Positions 45,810 through 54,462 are shown, counted from the stretch's first letter. The stretch is DNA of 64,000 nucleotides from Marinobacter psychrophilus (GCF_001043175.1 NZ_CP011494.1:3844001-3908000); one strand, 5' to 3'. Numbers and translations: made by a program. Notes: generated by a model from the sequence alone, not told the origin.

Positions 45810-46703
45810 TCAGGATAAATCCAGTTCGTCAATTAAGCCCCCGAGCCGTCGGCGCCCTTCTCCACCCAAGGCTTTAAGCGGCAGCGGCAAACATGGGTGT
45901 TCGACGAGTCCCTGCAGTTCTGCCGCAGCCGCAACAACGCGCAAACTACCTCCGTACTCGCTGAACAACTGCCACAGCGGCTTCAATCGCTCCGACAAGC
46001 GTATCGCTTCCTTCGTATTCCCAGCCTGTGCTGCGCGAGTAATCGCAAGTGCGGTGACGGGAAACACCCCCCCGATCACCGAATACCAGGCATCACAGCC
46101 GGCGTTCAAACCGTTCGCAGCATAGCCATCGCCGCTGACGCCCACAGTGACGTGTAAAGGAATCTGTGCTCGAAGTCGTTCCACTCTTGATCTTGCCGCG
46201 ACAGGATCCTCAGGCACTCCCGGAATCTTGATGGATGCCACGTTCGGAAGTTGGGCTATCTTGCCATGAAGCTCGTCACTGAACACAAACTGCGTGGTGC
46301 CGGGATTATCGTAAACACACAGCGGCACCAACAGTGCATGCGTTACCGCTTCATAAAGCCCGAAAACTTCTTCTGGGCGCAGTTTCTGATATGACATTGG
46401 CGCCATCAATACCCCGGAGACACCCGCAGCCTCTGCATCTTCGGCCAAGGCAAGCACATCGCACGTGCGCAGTGCTCCAATACCCACCACCACCGGGATA
46501 ATGCCTGCGTGTTCCACCGCAAGTCTTACCACCCGCGCACGCTCCGCCATGGTCAGATAAGCATAGTTCCCGGTCGAACCGAGTACGCCGATTGAGTCGA
46601 CGTTGGCGGTGACAAGCCGCCCAATCAATCGAACAAATGCCGCTTCGTCCAAACCGCTTTCATTCATCGGGGTCAAAGGAAATGCGCTCAGGCCGGAAAA
46701 CAT
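45810..46703 (-). CDS. DapA/NanA-family aldolase of unknown substrate
   Basis: A 297-residue TIM-barrel lyase of the dihydrodipicolinate synthase superfamily. The Schiff-base lysine is in NVASIKIPG and the active-site tyrosine in LCVYDNPGTT; the substrate-loop GSTGNYAYLT differs from the GTTGE motif of true DapA. It is therefore more likely a pyruvate-dependent aldolase or dehydratase acting on another compound, such as a hydroxyproline or sugar acid derivative. There is no recognisable attC behind it. Confidence 0.87.
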   Translation of the reverse strand: MFSGLSAFPLTPMNESGLDEAAFVRLIGRLVTANVDSIGVLGSTGNYAYLTMAERARVVRLAVEHAGIIPVVVGIGALRTCDVLALAEDAEAAGVSGVLMAPMSYQKLRPEEVFGLYEAVTHALLVPLCVYDNPGTTQFVFSDELHGKIAQLPNVASIKIPGVPEDPVAARSRVERLRAQIPLHVTVGVSGDGYAANGLNAGCDAWYSVIGGVFPVTALAITRAAQAGNTKEAIRLSERLKPLWQLFSEYGGSLRVVAAAAELQGLVEHPCLPLPLKALGGEGRRRLGGLIDELDLS

Positions 46704-46781
46704 ACTGGATACTCCGATGTTATTGAAAAGACGAGTGGCTTACCGTTTTAAACTAAAACCCCGAAACGAAGGTTGGTTAAT

Positions 46782-46886
46782 GTATAACGCCAATACACAG
46801 CGCCCAGTTTAGAGGCGCTCCGCGCTGGAAAACCAGTTCAGTGAAGTCCCGTCAGGGCCGGAACGTACTGGAATGGCTTGTTATGC
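46782..46886 (-). repeat. Integron attC-like site 1
   Basis: On the minus strand the 105-base site begins with R''-like GCATAAC followed by AAGCC and ends with TTGGC and R'-like GTTATAC. The left and right ends are largely complementary, the layout of Vibrio-type attC repeats. The R'' box contains the TAA stop of the gene before it, as usual for cassettes. Confidence 0.65.
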
Positions 46887-47429
46887 TTCTTTTAGGAGAG
46901 TAGCCATTCTGTTAGCAAGTGAGACATATTCTTTTGCGGCGTCGGATTCTATGACTTTATTGGTAAGGTAAAAGGCCTCGTTTCGCATCTCGCACAATGA
47001 CTGTAACAAGCTAAAGGCGCCTTTGCCTAACGCATTGTCCTCCCCAAGCCTCAGTTCCATCATGTGGATATCGGGATGCTTCAGTTCATCTCTTGGAATT
47101 TCGTATCTGGCTCCCAGCTCCTCGAGCGACGCCTCTACGTCAATCCAGGATTCTAGAATGGCTCCTCTAGGCGAATATCCAGCTAACTCCAGTCGATGGG
47201 CTAACCCCTTTGATGCTAAATCAACCGAATCCGGAAGGGATGATTTTGCCTTTTTGCTCGCCTCTTGGAGGCGATGGCCGAATTCAGTTTGGATTTCTTT
47301 ATGCTTGGTACTCTGAATCCGGCCAATGACGTCAACCCATTCCTGGCGTAGAAATACCACCGCAGCAACAAACGCTACTGGCCACGCGATTGCCTCAATG
47401 ACGGATAATATGAAGATTAACCAATCCAT
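46881..47429 (-). CDS. Membrane-anchored hypothetical protein, likely integron cassette
   Basis: A 182-residue protein with one N-terminal membrane helix (WLIFILSVIEAIAWPVAFVAAVVF) and a soluble part rich in helix (EWVDVIGRIQSTKHKEIQTEF, later LQSLCEMRNEAFYLTNKVI). AAGG precedes the ATG. Its TAA stop lies inside the attC R'' box that follows, and a GTTATAC core stands just upstream of the start, so both ends look like cassette borders. No functional family recognised. Confidence 0.75.
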   Translation of the reverse strand: MDWLIFILSVIEAIAWPVAFVAAVVFLRQEWVDVIGRIQSTKHKEIQTEFGHRLQEASKKAKSSLPDSVDLASKGLAHRLELAGYSPRGAILESWIDVEASLEELGARYEIPRDELKHPDIHMMELRLGEDNALGKGAFSLLQSLCEMRNEAFYLTNKVIESDAAKEYVSLANRMATLLKEA

Positions 47430-47509
47430 AGTGACCTTTTCGGTATAACGTCTGCAGCCGCTACCCTTACCTGAATGAGTGGCCGTTACCAAGAGTAATG
47501 GCGAGCCAG

Positions 47510-47680
47510 CTAGTCTTTTTTGTCTATCGTTATCTCAATAGATTTGCTATCACCGGCAAACCACTTCTGAACATACAGAGTGCCCACGACAGGAGCAGTT
47601 CCTGCACCAGGGACCTCCTTATAGCGGACGCTGTTTTTTGTTTCCTTCTCGAATTCAAACATGACTACTTTCTTCGACAT
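47510..47680 (-). CDS. Small 56-residue protein, likely cassette gene
   Basis: The frame reads MSKKVVMFEFEKETKNSVRY and ends KSIEITIDKKD, with no internal stops and a balanced, protein-like composition. GGGGA lies a few bases before the ATG. Beta-rich with many charged residues. It resembles small hypothetical proteins common in bacterial gene cassettes (single-domain, about 55-60 residues). It is antisense to a longer, unlikely plus-strand frame. Function unknown. Confidence 0.7.
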   Translation of the reverse strand: MSKKVVMFEFEKETKNSVRYKEVPGAGTAPVVGTLYVQKWFAGDSKSIEITIDKKD

Positions 47681-47821
47681 GACATTTTCCCCATAACTAA
47701 CGTCGTAAACTTGAACTGCTTACGCCCTCTGGAATCTGATACCAACTTGGTTTTTACATACTCAAATGTGTGCCGTTGGTTCAGATACGTCAGCGTCAAC
47801 CAGATTAACCGGTTTCAGCTT

Positions 47822-47974
47822 TCATTTAACGGTAGAGACGTCTTCAGGATTAACATGATAAATTGTATTGTCACAATAAGGACAGGATTTGGCGTTAAAC
47901 GCTATTATCGCGGTGACAATGAATGGCCCCCGTTGCAATTTTCGGCACTCGGTGCATTGGAAAGCCAGAGCCAT
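47822..47974 (-). CDS. Small zinc-ribbon protein
   Basis: A 50-residue frame starting MALAFQCTECRKLQRGPF with two CxxC pairs (CTEC and CPYC) separated by 24 residues, the pattern of a zinc ribbon. The ribosome binding site is weak (GAAG at distance). A TTG start 17 codons upstream is possible. It lies between two other probable cassette genes on the same strand. Function unknown. Confidence 0.55.
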   Translation of the reverse strand: MALAFQCTECRKLQRGPFIVTAIIAFNAKSCPYCDNTIYHVNPEDVSTVK

Positions 47975-48027
47975 CGTAGGTGCTTCATGCAGGAACGCTC
48001 TTTGTCTACACTTGTTATGCGGCAAAT

Positions 48028-48666
48028 TTACGGGACTAACGGCTGTATTATTTTGGCAAGCGCGAGACCGAGTGTGCGATGTTGATCTTCATCTAGGTGA
48101 ACACCGTCGACACGACTTGTCGGAGTCACCGAACCAGCATCAAAGTAATGGCATCCACACTCTTCCGCCACCACTTGAATTGCGCCAGCCAGACCGACCG
48201 CTTTGTCTTCGGCACTTTCAAATTTGGGCGCAATAGTGCCTTTAGCTTTCTGCAATTCGGGAGGCGCCACAAGCACAATTGCCGGTACTGGCATTCCAGG
48301 TTCAACAGGAGCACGCCGTATCGCCCCGACCAGAGTTTTTAAACCTTGTGCGGACTGCCATGCGGTCAAGTTATGCATAGACTGAAAATCATTGGTTCCC
48401 AATAGCATGATGACCAATGACAGCGGCGAGTTGATTTCGACGCGCTGTTCTAGCCCCTCAAGTCCGTTTCGCCCCGGCTTGAAAGGGTCATCCCACACGG
48501 TACGGCGACCATTAAGACAGTCTTCAATAATCCGAACGGACTTACCCGAATTGAGCAGTGCAGTCTCTAAAACTCCCGGCCACCTTTGGTCAAATCGAAA
48601 TCGACCACGAGTGTCAGGAATGATGCCCCAACTCAACGAATCTGCGTAGACCAAGATGTGGTGCAT
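48028..48666 (-). CDS. SGNH/GDSL hydrolase, arylesterase-like
   Basis: A 212-residue hydrolase of the SGNH superfamily. Block I reads YADSLSWG (Ala instead of the usual first Gly, catalytic Ser kept), block III LLGTNDF provides the Asn, and block V DGVHLDEDQH carries the catalytic Asp and His. The pattern is close to the arylesterase/perhydrolase group. GGAGG precedes the ATG used. The stop codon is followed after nine bases by GCATAAC, an attC-like R'' box with no clear partner. Confidence 0.88.
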   Translation of the reverse strand: MHHILVYADSLSWGIIPDTRGRFRFDQRWPGVLETALLNSGKSVRIIEDCLNGRRTVWDDPFKPGRNGLEGLEQRVEINSPLSLVIMLLGTNDFQSMHNLTAWQSAQGLKTLVGAIRRAPVEPGMPVPAIVLVAPPELQKAKGTIAPKFESAEDKAVGLAGAIQVVAEECGCHYFDAGSVTPTSRVDGVHLDEDQHRTLGLALAKIIQPLVP

Positions 48667-48804
48667 TGCCTGAACCTCCCTTACCGTAGAACGCCTCAAT
48701 CCAGTATCTCTTGCTAACTGGCTCGTGTTCTTGGCGCGCGCGATGACGCCTAATGCGAGGACTATAAAGAACGGATCATATCCAGTCTATACAGTCCCTG
48801 CTGC

Positions 48805-50652
48805 TTAATTCTGAAGCCATTTTGGAAGACGTTCTGGTGCATGACCGCTGACAGCTGTTTCAACGCAATCCTCAAGGCTGCCGATTCGGGAGTGTCTTCC
48901 CGACAAACCATGAGCGTAGTGAGCATATTTACCGGAGTTAGTGAATAAGCCTTCAGCGTCCGGTGGAAAAACAGGTTCTGTGATTGAGCACCAACAAAGA
49001 TCGGGAATGAGCCGAACGCCTGCTCGTTCCAGACGGTCCACGATGCCCTCAGAACTTGCTGCCTGCAGTATTTCTCTTCCAATCGTTATAATCAATTGAG
49101 TCGATGGATTGCAGTGACGTTCTCCGAAGAGATCGGCAATGCGGCGAGCTTCATCTATGGACGCATGCGGGCTTCCGATAGCAACAAGATCGATTTTAAG
49201 ACCTCCCCGATTGAGTTCGTTCCAGGCGCTGATGAATTCCGGAATTCCGATAGACCGATGTTCGGCATCTGCTGAAGGTAAAAAATGCGCCTCAGGTGTA
49301 TGGCCGGCAATGTGCAACATAGGGACGCCTGAAGTGGTACCGAAAGCTGCGCATAGCGATTTCAAATCATCCGTCGATGGTTTCAGGTTTTCTAAGCCTG
49401 TTAAAAGCGGTATGTGATCGGGCGAAAACTTTCCAGCCAACCACCCCAAGAGTGGCCAAAAGAGTTCGTCATGATCTCCTGACGTAAGAGGCGGCGTAAC
49501 ATTCAGAACCCTGCGAGCAACGCGGCCCTCTTGCGTATAAACGCCTGATGCCGGAGCGCGCCCTGTCATTGCGATAAACAGATCGAGATAATCAGGATGC
49601 TTGGGGGTGCGGGCACCGAGCACCGTATTGGCGAAGATAACCGCGTTTGACTCTGACCAGCCGATCACTTCGCCGAATTCTGGTGCGTCGTCCAGGAGGT
49701 AAGGGGCGCAGGTGAAAGTTGGGCGGGCACCCATCCTGACGTAGGCGTCAGCCAGTCTGCTCGCGCGGTTGCCAAAGTCATTAGGAACATGCTGAGAGCG
49801 CCAGTTTTCCCTATCAACCGAAATGGCATTAATAGTTGTAGGTATTGAAACTTTAGCACCGAGATCGGCCAGCTTTTCTGCAAAGATCAGATTTGCCGAA
49901 TGAGACAGGATACAACCGTCTATGTGCCCTCTTGTGACATTGGTGAGCTGACGGGTTCCTCCAACCGCAGCCATCAGGCAGATAATTTCCATCGCCATTC
50001 GCGCGGCCGGACCGGCCTCATTGTTCAAACGTGCTTTGTCTGCTTCACAGAGGTCTATGTCGCCAAGTCTGGTTGTTGCGAGTTCGAGATTGAGGTTATC
50101 AGCCTTAATCCTGTGTCCCGAGATCGATGCTGTTTTCGAGCGAGCCAGAGCCTCGTAGTCGACGGGCAATAACGAAATCGTTGGCAGGGGCCGGCCAAAA
50201 ATACGATCGGATACCAGAGCACCCAGGGTTAAAACCTCCTCATGCTCCCGAAACACCAGAGCTGCCGGCGCAAGAGAATTCAGGGATAGTTCAAGAAGAA
50301 CTCCGCTGCCACTGCAAGATCCGCGAGAAGTCGGCATCATCAGAATTTTTCCAGAGACCGATTCACCATAATTCGGATGATGCACATCGATGATGTTCCC
50401 GGAACCGGGATCGACGCCTCCCCAGAAGCTAAGACCTTCATCACAGACAAGGACTTCACCCGATGCCTCTCCTTCAATAAGGATAGAGCTCTGGTCTCTG
50501 GTGCTAGCCGATAATGTGTCCAAAGTGCCTCCGATGGTTTGATAAGCTGAGCTACAAGATATTCGAGGATGGCTCACGCTGCTATAGGCCCTGCACCTTT
50601 TGCCTACATGAGCCGCGCGGCCTAATATCCTGCCAATCATTGAGCAGGGCAT
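48805..50652 (-). CDS. Aconitase X (AcnX), single-chain form
   Basis: A 615-residue protein with both parts of aconitase X in one chain: the small swivelling DUF126 domain at residues 1-155 (containing GGVDPGSGNIIDVHHP and PTSRGSCSGSGVL) and the catalytic DUF521 domain from about residue 195. Known members are cis-3-hydroxy-L-proline dehydratase in bacteria and mevalonate-5-phosphate dehydratase in archaea. The conserved SRGSCSGS loop and cysteine-containing DLCW and TFTCAPYLLDD segments are visible. The substrate cannot be fixed; hydroxyproline degradation is plausible. No proline racemase or reductase gene is adjacent. Confidence 0.88.
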   Translation of the reverse strand: MPCSMIGRILGRAAHVGKRCRAYSSVSHPRISCSSAYQTIGGTLDTLSASTRDQSSILIEGEASGEVLVCDEGLSFWGGVDPGSGNIIDVHHPNYGESVSGKILMMPTSRGSCSGSGVLLELSLNSLAPAALVFREHEEVLTLGALVSDRIFGRPLPTISLLPVDYEALARSKTASISGHRIKADNLNLELATTRLGDIDLCEADKARLNNEAGPAARMAMEIICLMAAVGGTRQLTNVTRGHIDGCILSHSANLIFAEKLADLGAKVSIPTTINAISVDRENWRSQHVPNDFGNRASRLADAYVRMGARPTFTCAPYLLDDAPEFGEVIGWSESNAVIFANTVLGARTPKHPDYLDLFIAMTGRAPASGVYTQEGRVARRVLNVTPPLTSGDHDELFWPLLGWLAGKFSPDHIPLLTGLENLKPSTDDLKSLCAAFGTTSGVPMLHIAGHTPEAHFLPSADAEHRSIGIPEFISAWNELNRGGLKIDLVAIGSPHASIDEARRIADLFGERHCNPSTQLIITIGREILQAASSEGIVDRLERAGVRLIPDLCWCSITEPVFPPDAEGLFTNSGKYAHYAHGLSGRHSRIGSLEDCVETAVSGHAPERLPKWLQN

Positions 50653-50856
50653 TTTGCCTGTCTCGTCCGTTCAATAGCCGGGGTATCACACGTCAGCATC
50701 CCGGGCCCGGAAGGTCTGTATACACTGGCCCCAGCAATGGGATTGGTCTTAGCAGAAGGCTCAGTGCCTGTCTATCCTCACGGCGCGGGCAAGGCCAGCA
50801 ACGTTGCGACTCCCGACTCGCTATTGGAGATGGTAAGTGCAAACGCGTATTTGTAT

Positions 50857-50896
50857 AGTTTAACGTTTAATTATATTATGGTTTAACGTTAAACCA
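50857..50896 (+). promoter_or_regulatory. Twin palindromic operators before the nitroreductase-marR operon
   Basis: TGGTTTAACGTTAAACCA (50,879-50,896) is a perfect 18-base palindrome. A second copy, AGTTTAACGTTTAA (50,857-50,870), lies 23 bases away centre to centre, about two helical turns. AT-rich -10-like TATATTAT is between them. The arrangement suits autoregulation by the MarR protein encoded in the same operon. Confidence 0.75.
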
Positions 50897-50918
50897 TATA
50901 TCAAATTAGGTGGTTCCT

Positions 50919-52076
50919 ATGAACAGAAGAAAATTTCTAAGAATAGCAGGCTCTGCAGGTGTTATTTTTGCCGCTACAGGGGCAGGAATTGGTGCATTTG
51001 TGACCACACGAAATCCAGAGGCCGCGCAGTTGCCCTGGGCAAAGGCAGGTTCACACTACGCAGACCCGATGCGAAGCGCCTTGTCCTACGCAATCCTGGC
51101 GCCGAATCCCCACAACCGCCAACCCTGGGTAGTTGACCTGCAAAGTTCGACCGAAGCCGTGTTGACCTGCGATCTGCAGCGCTTATTGCCCGCTACCGAT
51201 CCGTTCAGTCGTCAAATCATTATCGGTTTGGGGTGTTTTCTCGAACTTTTCGCACAGGCCGCGAGCCATAACGGCTATCGTGCACAGATCGTTTTATTTC
51301 CAGAAGGTGAACCAGGAGATCAACTGACGGCAATGCCGGTTGCAAAGTTAAAGCTCATTGAAGATCCACAGATACTTCCGGATCCTCTATTTGCGCACGC
51401 ACTCCATCGCCGAACTAATCGCAATCGATACGACACGGCGCGAAGTCTTTCCCAGGGCGACCTGACCAAAATCACTAGCGTCACCGAACCCAGTGTTAGC
51501 AGCGTCGGTGTGATACAGGGGCCGCAATTGCAGGAGTTACGTGACCTTACTCGTGAAGCGCTACGTGATGAACTTCTGGACCCTAAAGCCTACCAAGAGA
51601 GTATCGAACTGATGCGCATTGGACGTGCTGAAATCGAGGCAAATCCAGATGGAATATCCCTGGGGGGCGCATTTCTGGAAACGTTGAGCTTTGTTGGTGT
51701 GTTGAACCGCAAAGAACTGGCTGACCCCGATTCCAGTGCATTTCAGTTTGGCCTGGACATGGCTGACGATCAGGCATTGAGCTCAATGGGATTTGTGTGG
51801 ATTAACACAATGGGAAATAGTCGACACGAGCAGATTTCGGCCGGTCGTAATTACCTCCGTATTGCCTTACGCGTCACCGGCCTAGGCCTATCAATGCAAC
51901 CGATGAGCCAGGCCTTGCAGGAATACACGGCGATGCAGCCTCATTACCAGAAGGTTCATTCGATGTTGGCCAAAAACCCCGGAGAACGCGTACAGATGTT
52001 GGCTCGATTGGGTTATGCCGATATGACGGCCCCTTCACCACGATGGGCACTATCAACCAGAACAAGGTCTCGTTAA
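50919..52076 (+). CDS. Tat-exported nitroreductase-family protein
   Basis: A 385-residue protein with a twin-arginine signal (MNRRKFLRIAGSAGVIFAA) and a nitroreductase fold. It has APNPHNRQPW near residue 65, the FMN-binding loop typical of Acg-like nitroreductases, and a C-terminal ALRVTGLGLSMQPMSQALQE. Acg-type proteins often lack NADPH activity and sequester flavin. AGGTGG precedes the ATG. Export by Tat implies folding with FMN in the cytoplasm. It overlaps the marR gene by one base (TAATG). Confidence 0.87.
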   Translation: MNRRKFLRIAGSAGVIFAATGAGIGAFVTTRNPEAAQLPWAKAGSHYADPMRSALSYAILAPNPHNRQPWVVDLQSSTEAVLTCDLQRLLPATDPFSRQIIIGLGCFLELFAQAASHNGYRAQIVLFPEGEPGDQLTAMPVAKLKLIEDPQILPDPLFAHALHRRTNRNRYDTARSLSQGDLTKITSVTEPSVSSVGVIQGPQLQELRDLTREALRDELLDPKAYQESIELMRIGRAEIEANPDGISLGGAFLETLSFVGVLNRKELADPDSSAFQFGLDMADDQALSSMGFVWINTMGNSRHEQISAGRNYLRIALRVTGLGLSMQPMSQALQEYTAMQPHYQKVHSMLAKNPGERVQMLARLGYADMTAPSPRWALSTRTRSR

Positions 52077-52522
52077 TGATTGAAAAAGATCAGACGCCGA
52101 TTATGTTCCAATTTTTTACTGAAATTGGAATCATCGAACAACTAATCCGCGCGAAACTGGAGCGTGCCTTACCCGATGGGATAAAAATCTCACAGTTTAC
52201 TGTGCTCCACCACCTAATACGCTTGCAGGGTAAATGGAGTCCGGCCAGACTTGCAAACGCATTTCAGGTGACCAAGGCTGCCATGACCAATACGCTGCAA
52301 CGTCTCGAGTCTCGAGGTCTGATAAAGATAGAAGCTGACCCCAGTGATGGTCGAGGAAAGCTGGTAAGTCTAAGTCTGGCGGGGCGAAAAATGCACGAGA
52401 AATGCGTTAAGAACGTCGGCCCATTACTGAGCAATATCGAACAGGAATTTGATGGGCAGAAATTTTTAATCGCTCTACCATTTCTTGAAGAGCTGCGAAG
52501 CTATCTAGACGACAACCGTTAA
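52076..52522 (+). CDS. MarR-family transcriptional regulator
   Basis: A 148-residue winged-helix protein with the MarR core SPARLANAFQVTKAAMTNTLQ and RLESRGLIKIEADPSDGRGK, including the DxRxK-type wing. It overlaps the nitroreductase stop (TAATG) and is preceded by AAGG, so translation is coupled. It probably binds the twin palindromes upstream of the operon. The inducer is unknown; the target enzyme hints at an oxidised or nitro compound. Confidence 0.9.
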   Translation: MIEKDQTPIMFQFFTEIGIIEQLIRAKLERALPDGIKISQFTVLHHLIRLQGKWSPARLANAFQVTKAAMTNTLQRLESRGLIKIEADPSDGRGKLVSLSLAGRKMHEKCVKNVGPLLSNIEQEFDGQKFLIALPFLEELRSYLDDNR

Positions 52523-52624
52523 GTTTCTGTGCTCTAAACCCGACGCCCTAACCTGCGAACTAATATTTGCTGCGGCACAGCCAGTTGACAGTATTGCCAT
52601 GCCGAGAGTTATCACCTTCTTCAT
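52505..52624 (-). pseudogene. Truncated lipoprotein start
   Basis: A 39-codon frame begins with GGAG and ATG, then MKKVITLGMAILSTGCAAAN, a textbook lipoprotein signal with lipobox LSTGC. It runs without further family features into the antisense end of marR and stops. It is best read as the 5' remnant of a lipoprotein gene cut off when the marR side was acquired. Confidence 0.5.
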
Positions 52625-52720
52625 TTTTAATCTCCACGCTCAGAGGTTAATAAGTCAGGTTGTGAGCATATTGCCAACCTGACGCTTCAATCAGAGACGA
52701 CAACTCCAAATCAATATCTG
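52625..52720 (-). other. Gene fragment and hairpin upstream of the lipoprotein start
   Basis: Minus-strand codons read DIDLELSSLIEASGWQYAHN then LTY and a stop just before the lipoprotein ribosome binding site, which looks like the 3' end of a lost gene. The same DNA contains a perfect nine-base stem GTCAGGTTG/CAACCTGAC (52,654-52,683). Confidence 0.35.
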
Positions 52721-52765
52721 TTCTAACGCGTAGAATGGCACCCAAGTGGAATTACTTTGTTAGAT
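52721..52765 (-). repeat. Short attC-like ends behind the pterin dehydratase gene
   Basis: On the minus strand ATCTAAC (a perfect R'' RYYYAAC, containing the gene's TAA stop) is followed 38 bases later by GTTAGAA, one base off the R' consensus. The spacing is shorter than normal attC sites, so it may be a deleted site. Confidence 0.4.
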
Positions 52766-53056
52766 TAATTTTGATATTTCCTGTGCTAAATCAAAATCTC
52801 TCTTCGATATACCACCGGCCTCATGGGTGGTTAAGTTTATAACCACCTTATTGTAGACATTGAACCATTCCGGATGATGATTCGCCTTCTCCGCAAGCAT
52901 TGCAACTTGAGTCATGAAACCAAAGGCTACAACAAAATTTTGAAACTTGAACTCTCTGTATAACTTGCCTTCCTTGATACGCCACAAAATTTCCGAGTCT
53001 TTATTGAGAATTACGAGTGAAGCATCTATAGCGCTTTGACTGTAACTTTCTATCAT
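52760..53056 (-). CDS. Pterin-4a-carbinolamine dehydratase (PhhB/DCoH)
   Basis: A 98-residue protein with the family signature [20 protein letters not shown] followed by [14 protein letters not shown], which carries the catalytic histidines. The enzyme regenerates tetrahydrobiopterin in phenylalanine hydroxylation; it also occurs as a stand-alone cassette gene of unclear role. GGAGG precedes the ATG. No phenylalanine hydroxylase gene is nearby. The stop lies in an attC-like R'' box. Confidence 0.92.
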   Translation of the reverse strand: MIESYSQSAIDASLVILNKDSEILWRIKEGKLYREFKFQNFVVAFGFMTQVAMLAEKANHHPEWFNVYNKVVINLTTHEAGGISKRDFDLAQEISKLI

Positions 53057-53123
53057 CCAAACCTCCAAACAATGACCAAATTGAAATTTACATGAAATTT
53101 TTAAGTGTCTTTTAAAAAATGGT

Positions 53124-53198
53124 GCCTAATATATTTTAAAATATAACGATGAAATTCACGGGCCACCGAAAGCAGTCCTGTACGCTGAAGGGTCAGGC
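53124..53198 (-). repeat. Degenerate attC-like region behind the PLP decarboxylase gene
   Basis: Minus-strand GCCTGAC, which contains the gene's TGA stop, and ATTAGGC 61 bases later each differ by one base from attC core boxes. The inner arms show little complementarity, so this is a weak candidate. Confidence 0.3.
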
Positions 53199-54404
53199 GT
53201 CTTCACGACTGGCCGCGAGTATTCTCTCCACCACAAGATCCATATCCACTAACGGATTTGCCGCCACCGAACGGGCCCAGGTCTGGCCATCCAGCACGCA
53301 TGTTGACAACATACCTGGCGGTAGCGCCTTCACAAGTTCAGCGGTCGAAGAGTATGTGGGGCGAAACACATTAATGGCCGTCTGCGGTCTGCCCCACAAT
53401 TCCAAATGATCAGACTTCTCGATGGCGTCTGCTAGCGAGTCCGCCATCTGCATGAGGTGGTCGAGCCGTTGGGCCATGCCCTCCCGACCCCAAGCAAGAA
53501 AGGTTGCCAGTAAAGAAATAGCAGCAGCCGATCGCGAGCCCTGAACACCAACATTGGGCTTTGATAGATAGTCACCGCCGAAGCTGATCGCTGCATTCGC
53601 TATGTCCAAGTTGCGGAACATTACCAGGGCCGAATCCTTGGGTTGAAAGAACCACTTGTGAGCAGATACAGCCACCGAGTCGGCGGCTTCAATGCCGTCG
53701 AGTATTCCGGAGTGGGATCGGCTAAGCCGGAGAGGGCCAGCCCATGCAGCATCAACGTGTGTCCACTTCGCTGCGCCGACCAAGTCTAACGGGTCGACCG
53801 CACCTGTCACAGTGGCTCCGGCAGTGAGAACAAGGCACGCGTCATCAAGGTTCGGGAGTCGGTTGCAGTCCAAGCGTCCTTTCCGGTCAACGGCAACCTT
53901 CACAAAATCAAGGCCCAGCAGGCGGCACGCCTTCTCAACGCTTAGGTGTGCGGCCTGTGAGGCGACGACCTTTTTAATGCCTACAGCATCACGTGCGGCC
54001 CAAATTCCTGTCAGATTTGCAATTGTTGACCCCGCGCAAAAGTGCCCGCCCTCCATGCCAAAGTAAGGTACCAGCCAACTCAAGACCCGTGCCTCCGCCT
54101 GGGCGCCAAAAGGCGAGGTCATTTCATGGAGCATGTTCTGGTTGAGACTGGCATTCCATAGCGCCATGGCCCAAGTAATCCACGGGGTTGGAGGGTCCAT
54201 ATGCGCCAGCGAAGTGGGCGAACCAAGTCGGGCGGCCTTGCCTAAAACGTGACCTGAGAGCATTTCCAGCACACGCTTATCGCCCAAGCCAGACTCAGGA
54301 AGCGTGAAAGGCAGCTCAACAACGTCACAGCTTGGCGACGCAAGTAGCTCGAGTGCCTTGTTCAATCCGTCGTGCGGGGAAAAGCTGGGGTCGGGAATAC
54401 GCAT
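53193..54404 (-). CDS. Group II PLP-dependent decarboxylase-like protein
   Basis: A 403-residue fold-type I PLP enzyme of the aromatic-amino-acid/glutamate decarboxylase group. It shows MTSPFGAQAEARVLSWLVPY, HFCAGSTIANLTGIWAARDA, the conserved histidine in ASQAAHLSVEKACRLLG, the aspartate in WTHVDAAWAG and the PLP lysine in SAHKWFFQPKDS. AGGA precedes the ATG. It is shorter than most family members (about 470 residues), so the N-terminal part may be reduced. The substrate is unknown. Confidence 0.88.
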   Translation of the reverse strand: MRIPDPSFSPHDGLNKALELLASPSCDVVELPFTLPESGLGDKRVLEMLSGHVLGKAARLGSPTSLAHMDPPTPWITWAMALWNASLNQNMLHEMTSPFGAQAEARVLSWLVPYFGMEGGHFCAGSTIANLTGIWAARDAVGIKKVVASQAAHLSVEKACRLLGLDFVKVAVDRKGRLDCNRLPNLDDACLVLTAGATVTGAVDPLDLVGAAKWTHVDAAWAGPLRLSRSHSGILDGIEAADSVAVSAHKWFFQPKDSALVMFRNLDIANAAISFGGDYLSKPNVGVQGSRSAAAISLLATFLAWGREGMAQRLDHLMQMADSLADAIEKSDHLELWGRPQTAINVFRPTYSSTAELVKALPPGMLSTCVLDGQTWARSVAANPLVDMDLVVERILAASREDA

Positions 54405-54462
54405 ACAAGATCCTGTTCGAGTCAGGTTTGGTTTGTTAACTACTCGTGCGTCGACCAAAGAC

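Noticed and set aside
47443..47512. Possible attC behind the 56-residue gene
   Set aside because: A GTTATAC core is present before the next gene, but the other end lacks a convincing R'' box and complementary arm.
47498..48085. 195-codon plus-strand frame in the cassette region
   Set aside because: It is antisense to two better small minus-strand genes and to the end of the SGNH hydrolase, and has no recognisable domain or ribosome binding site.
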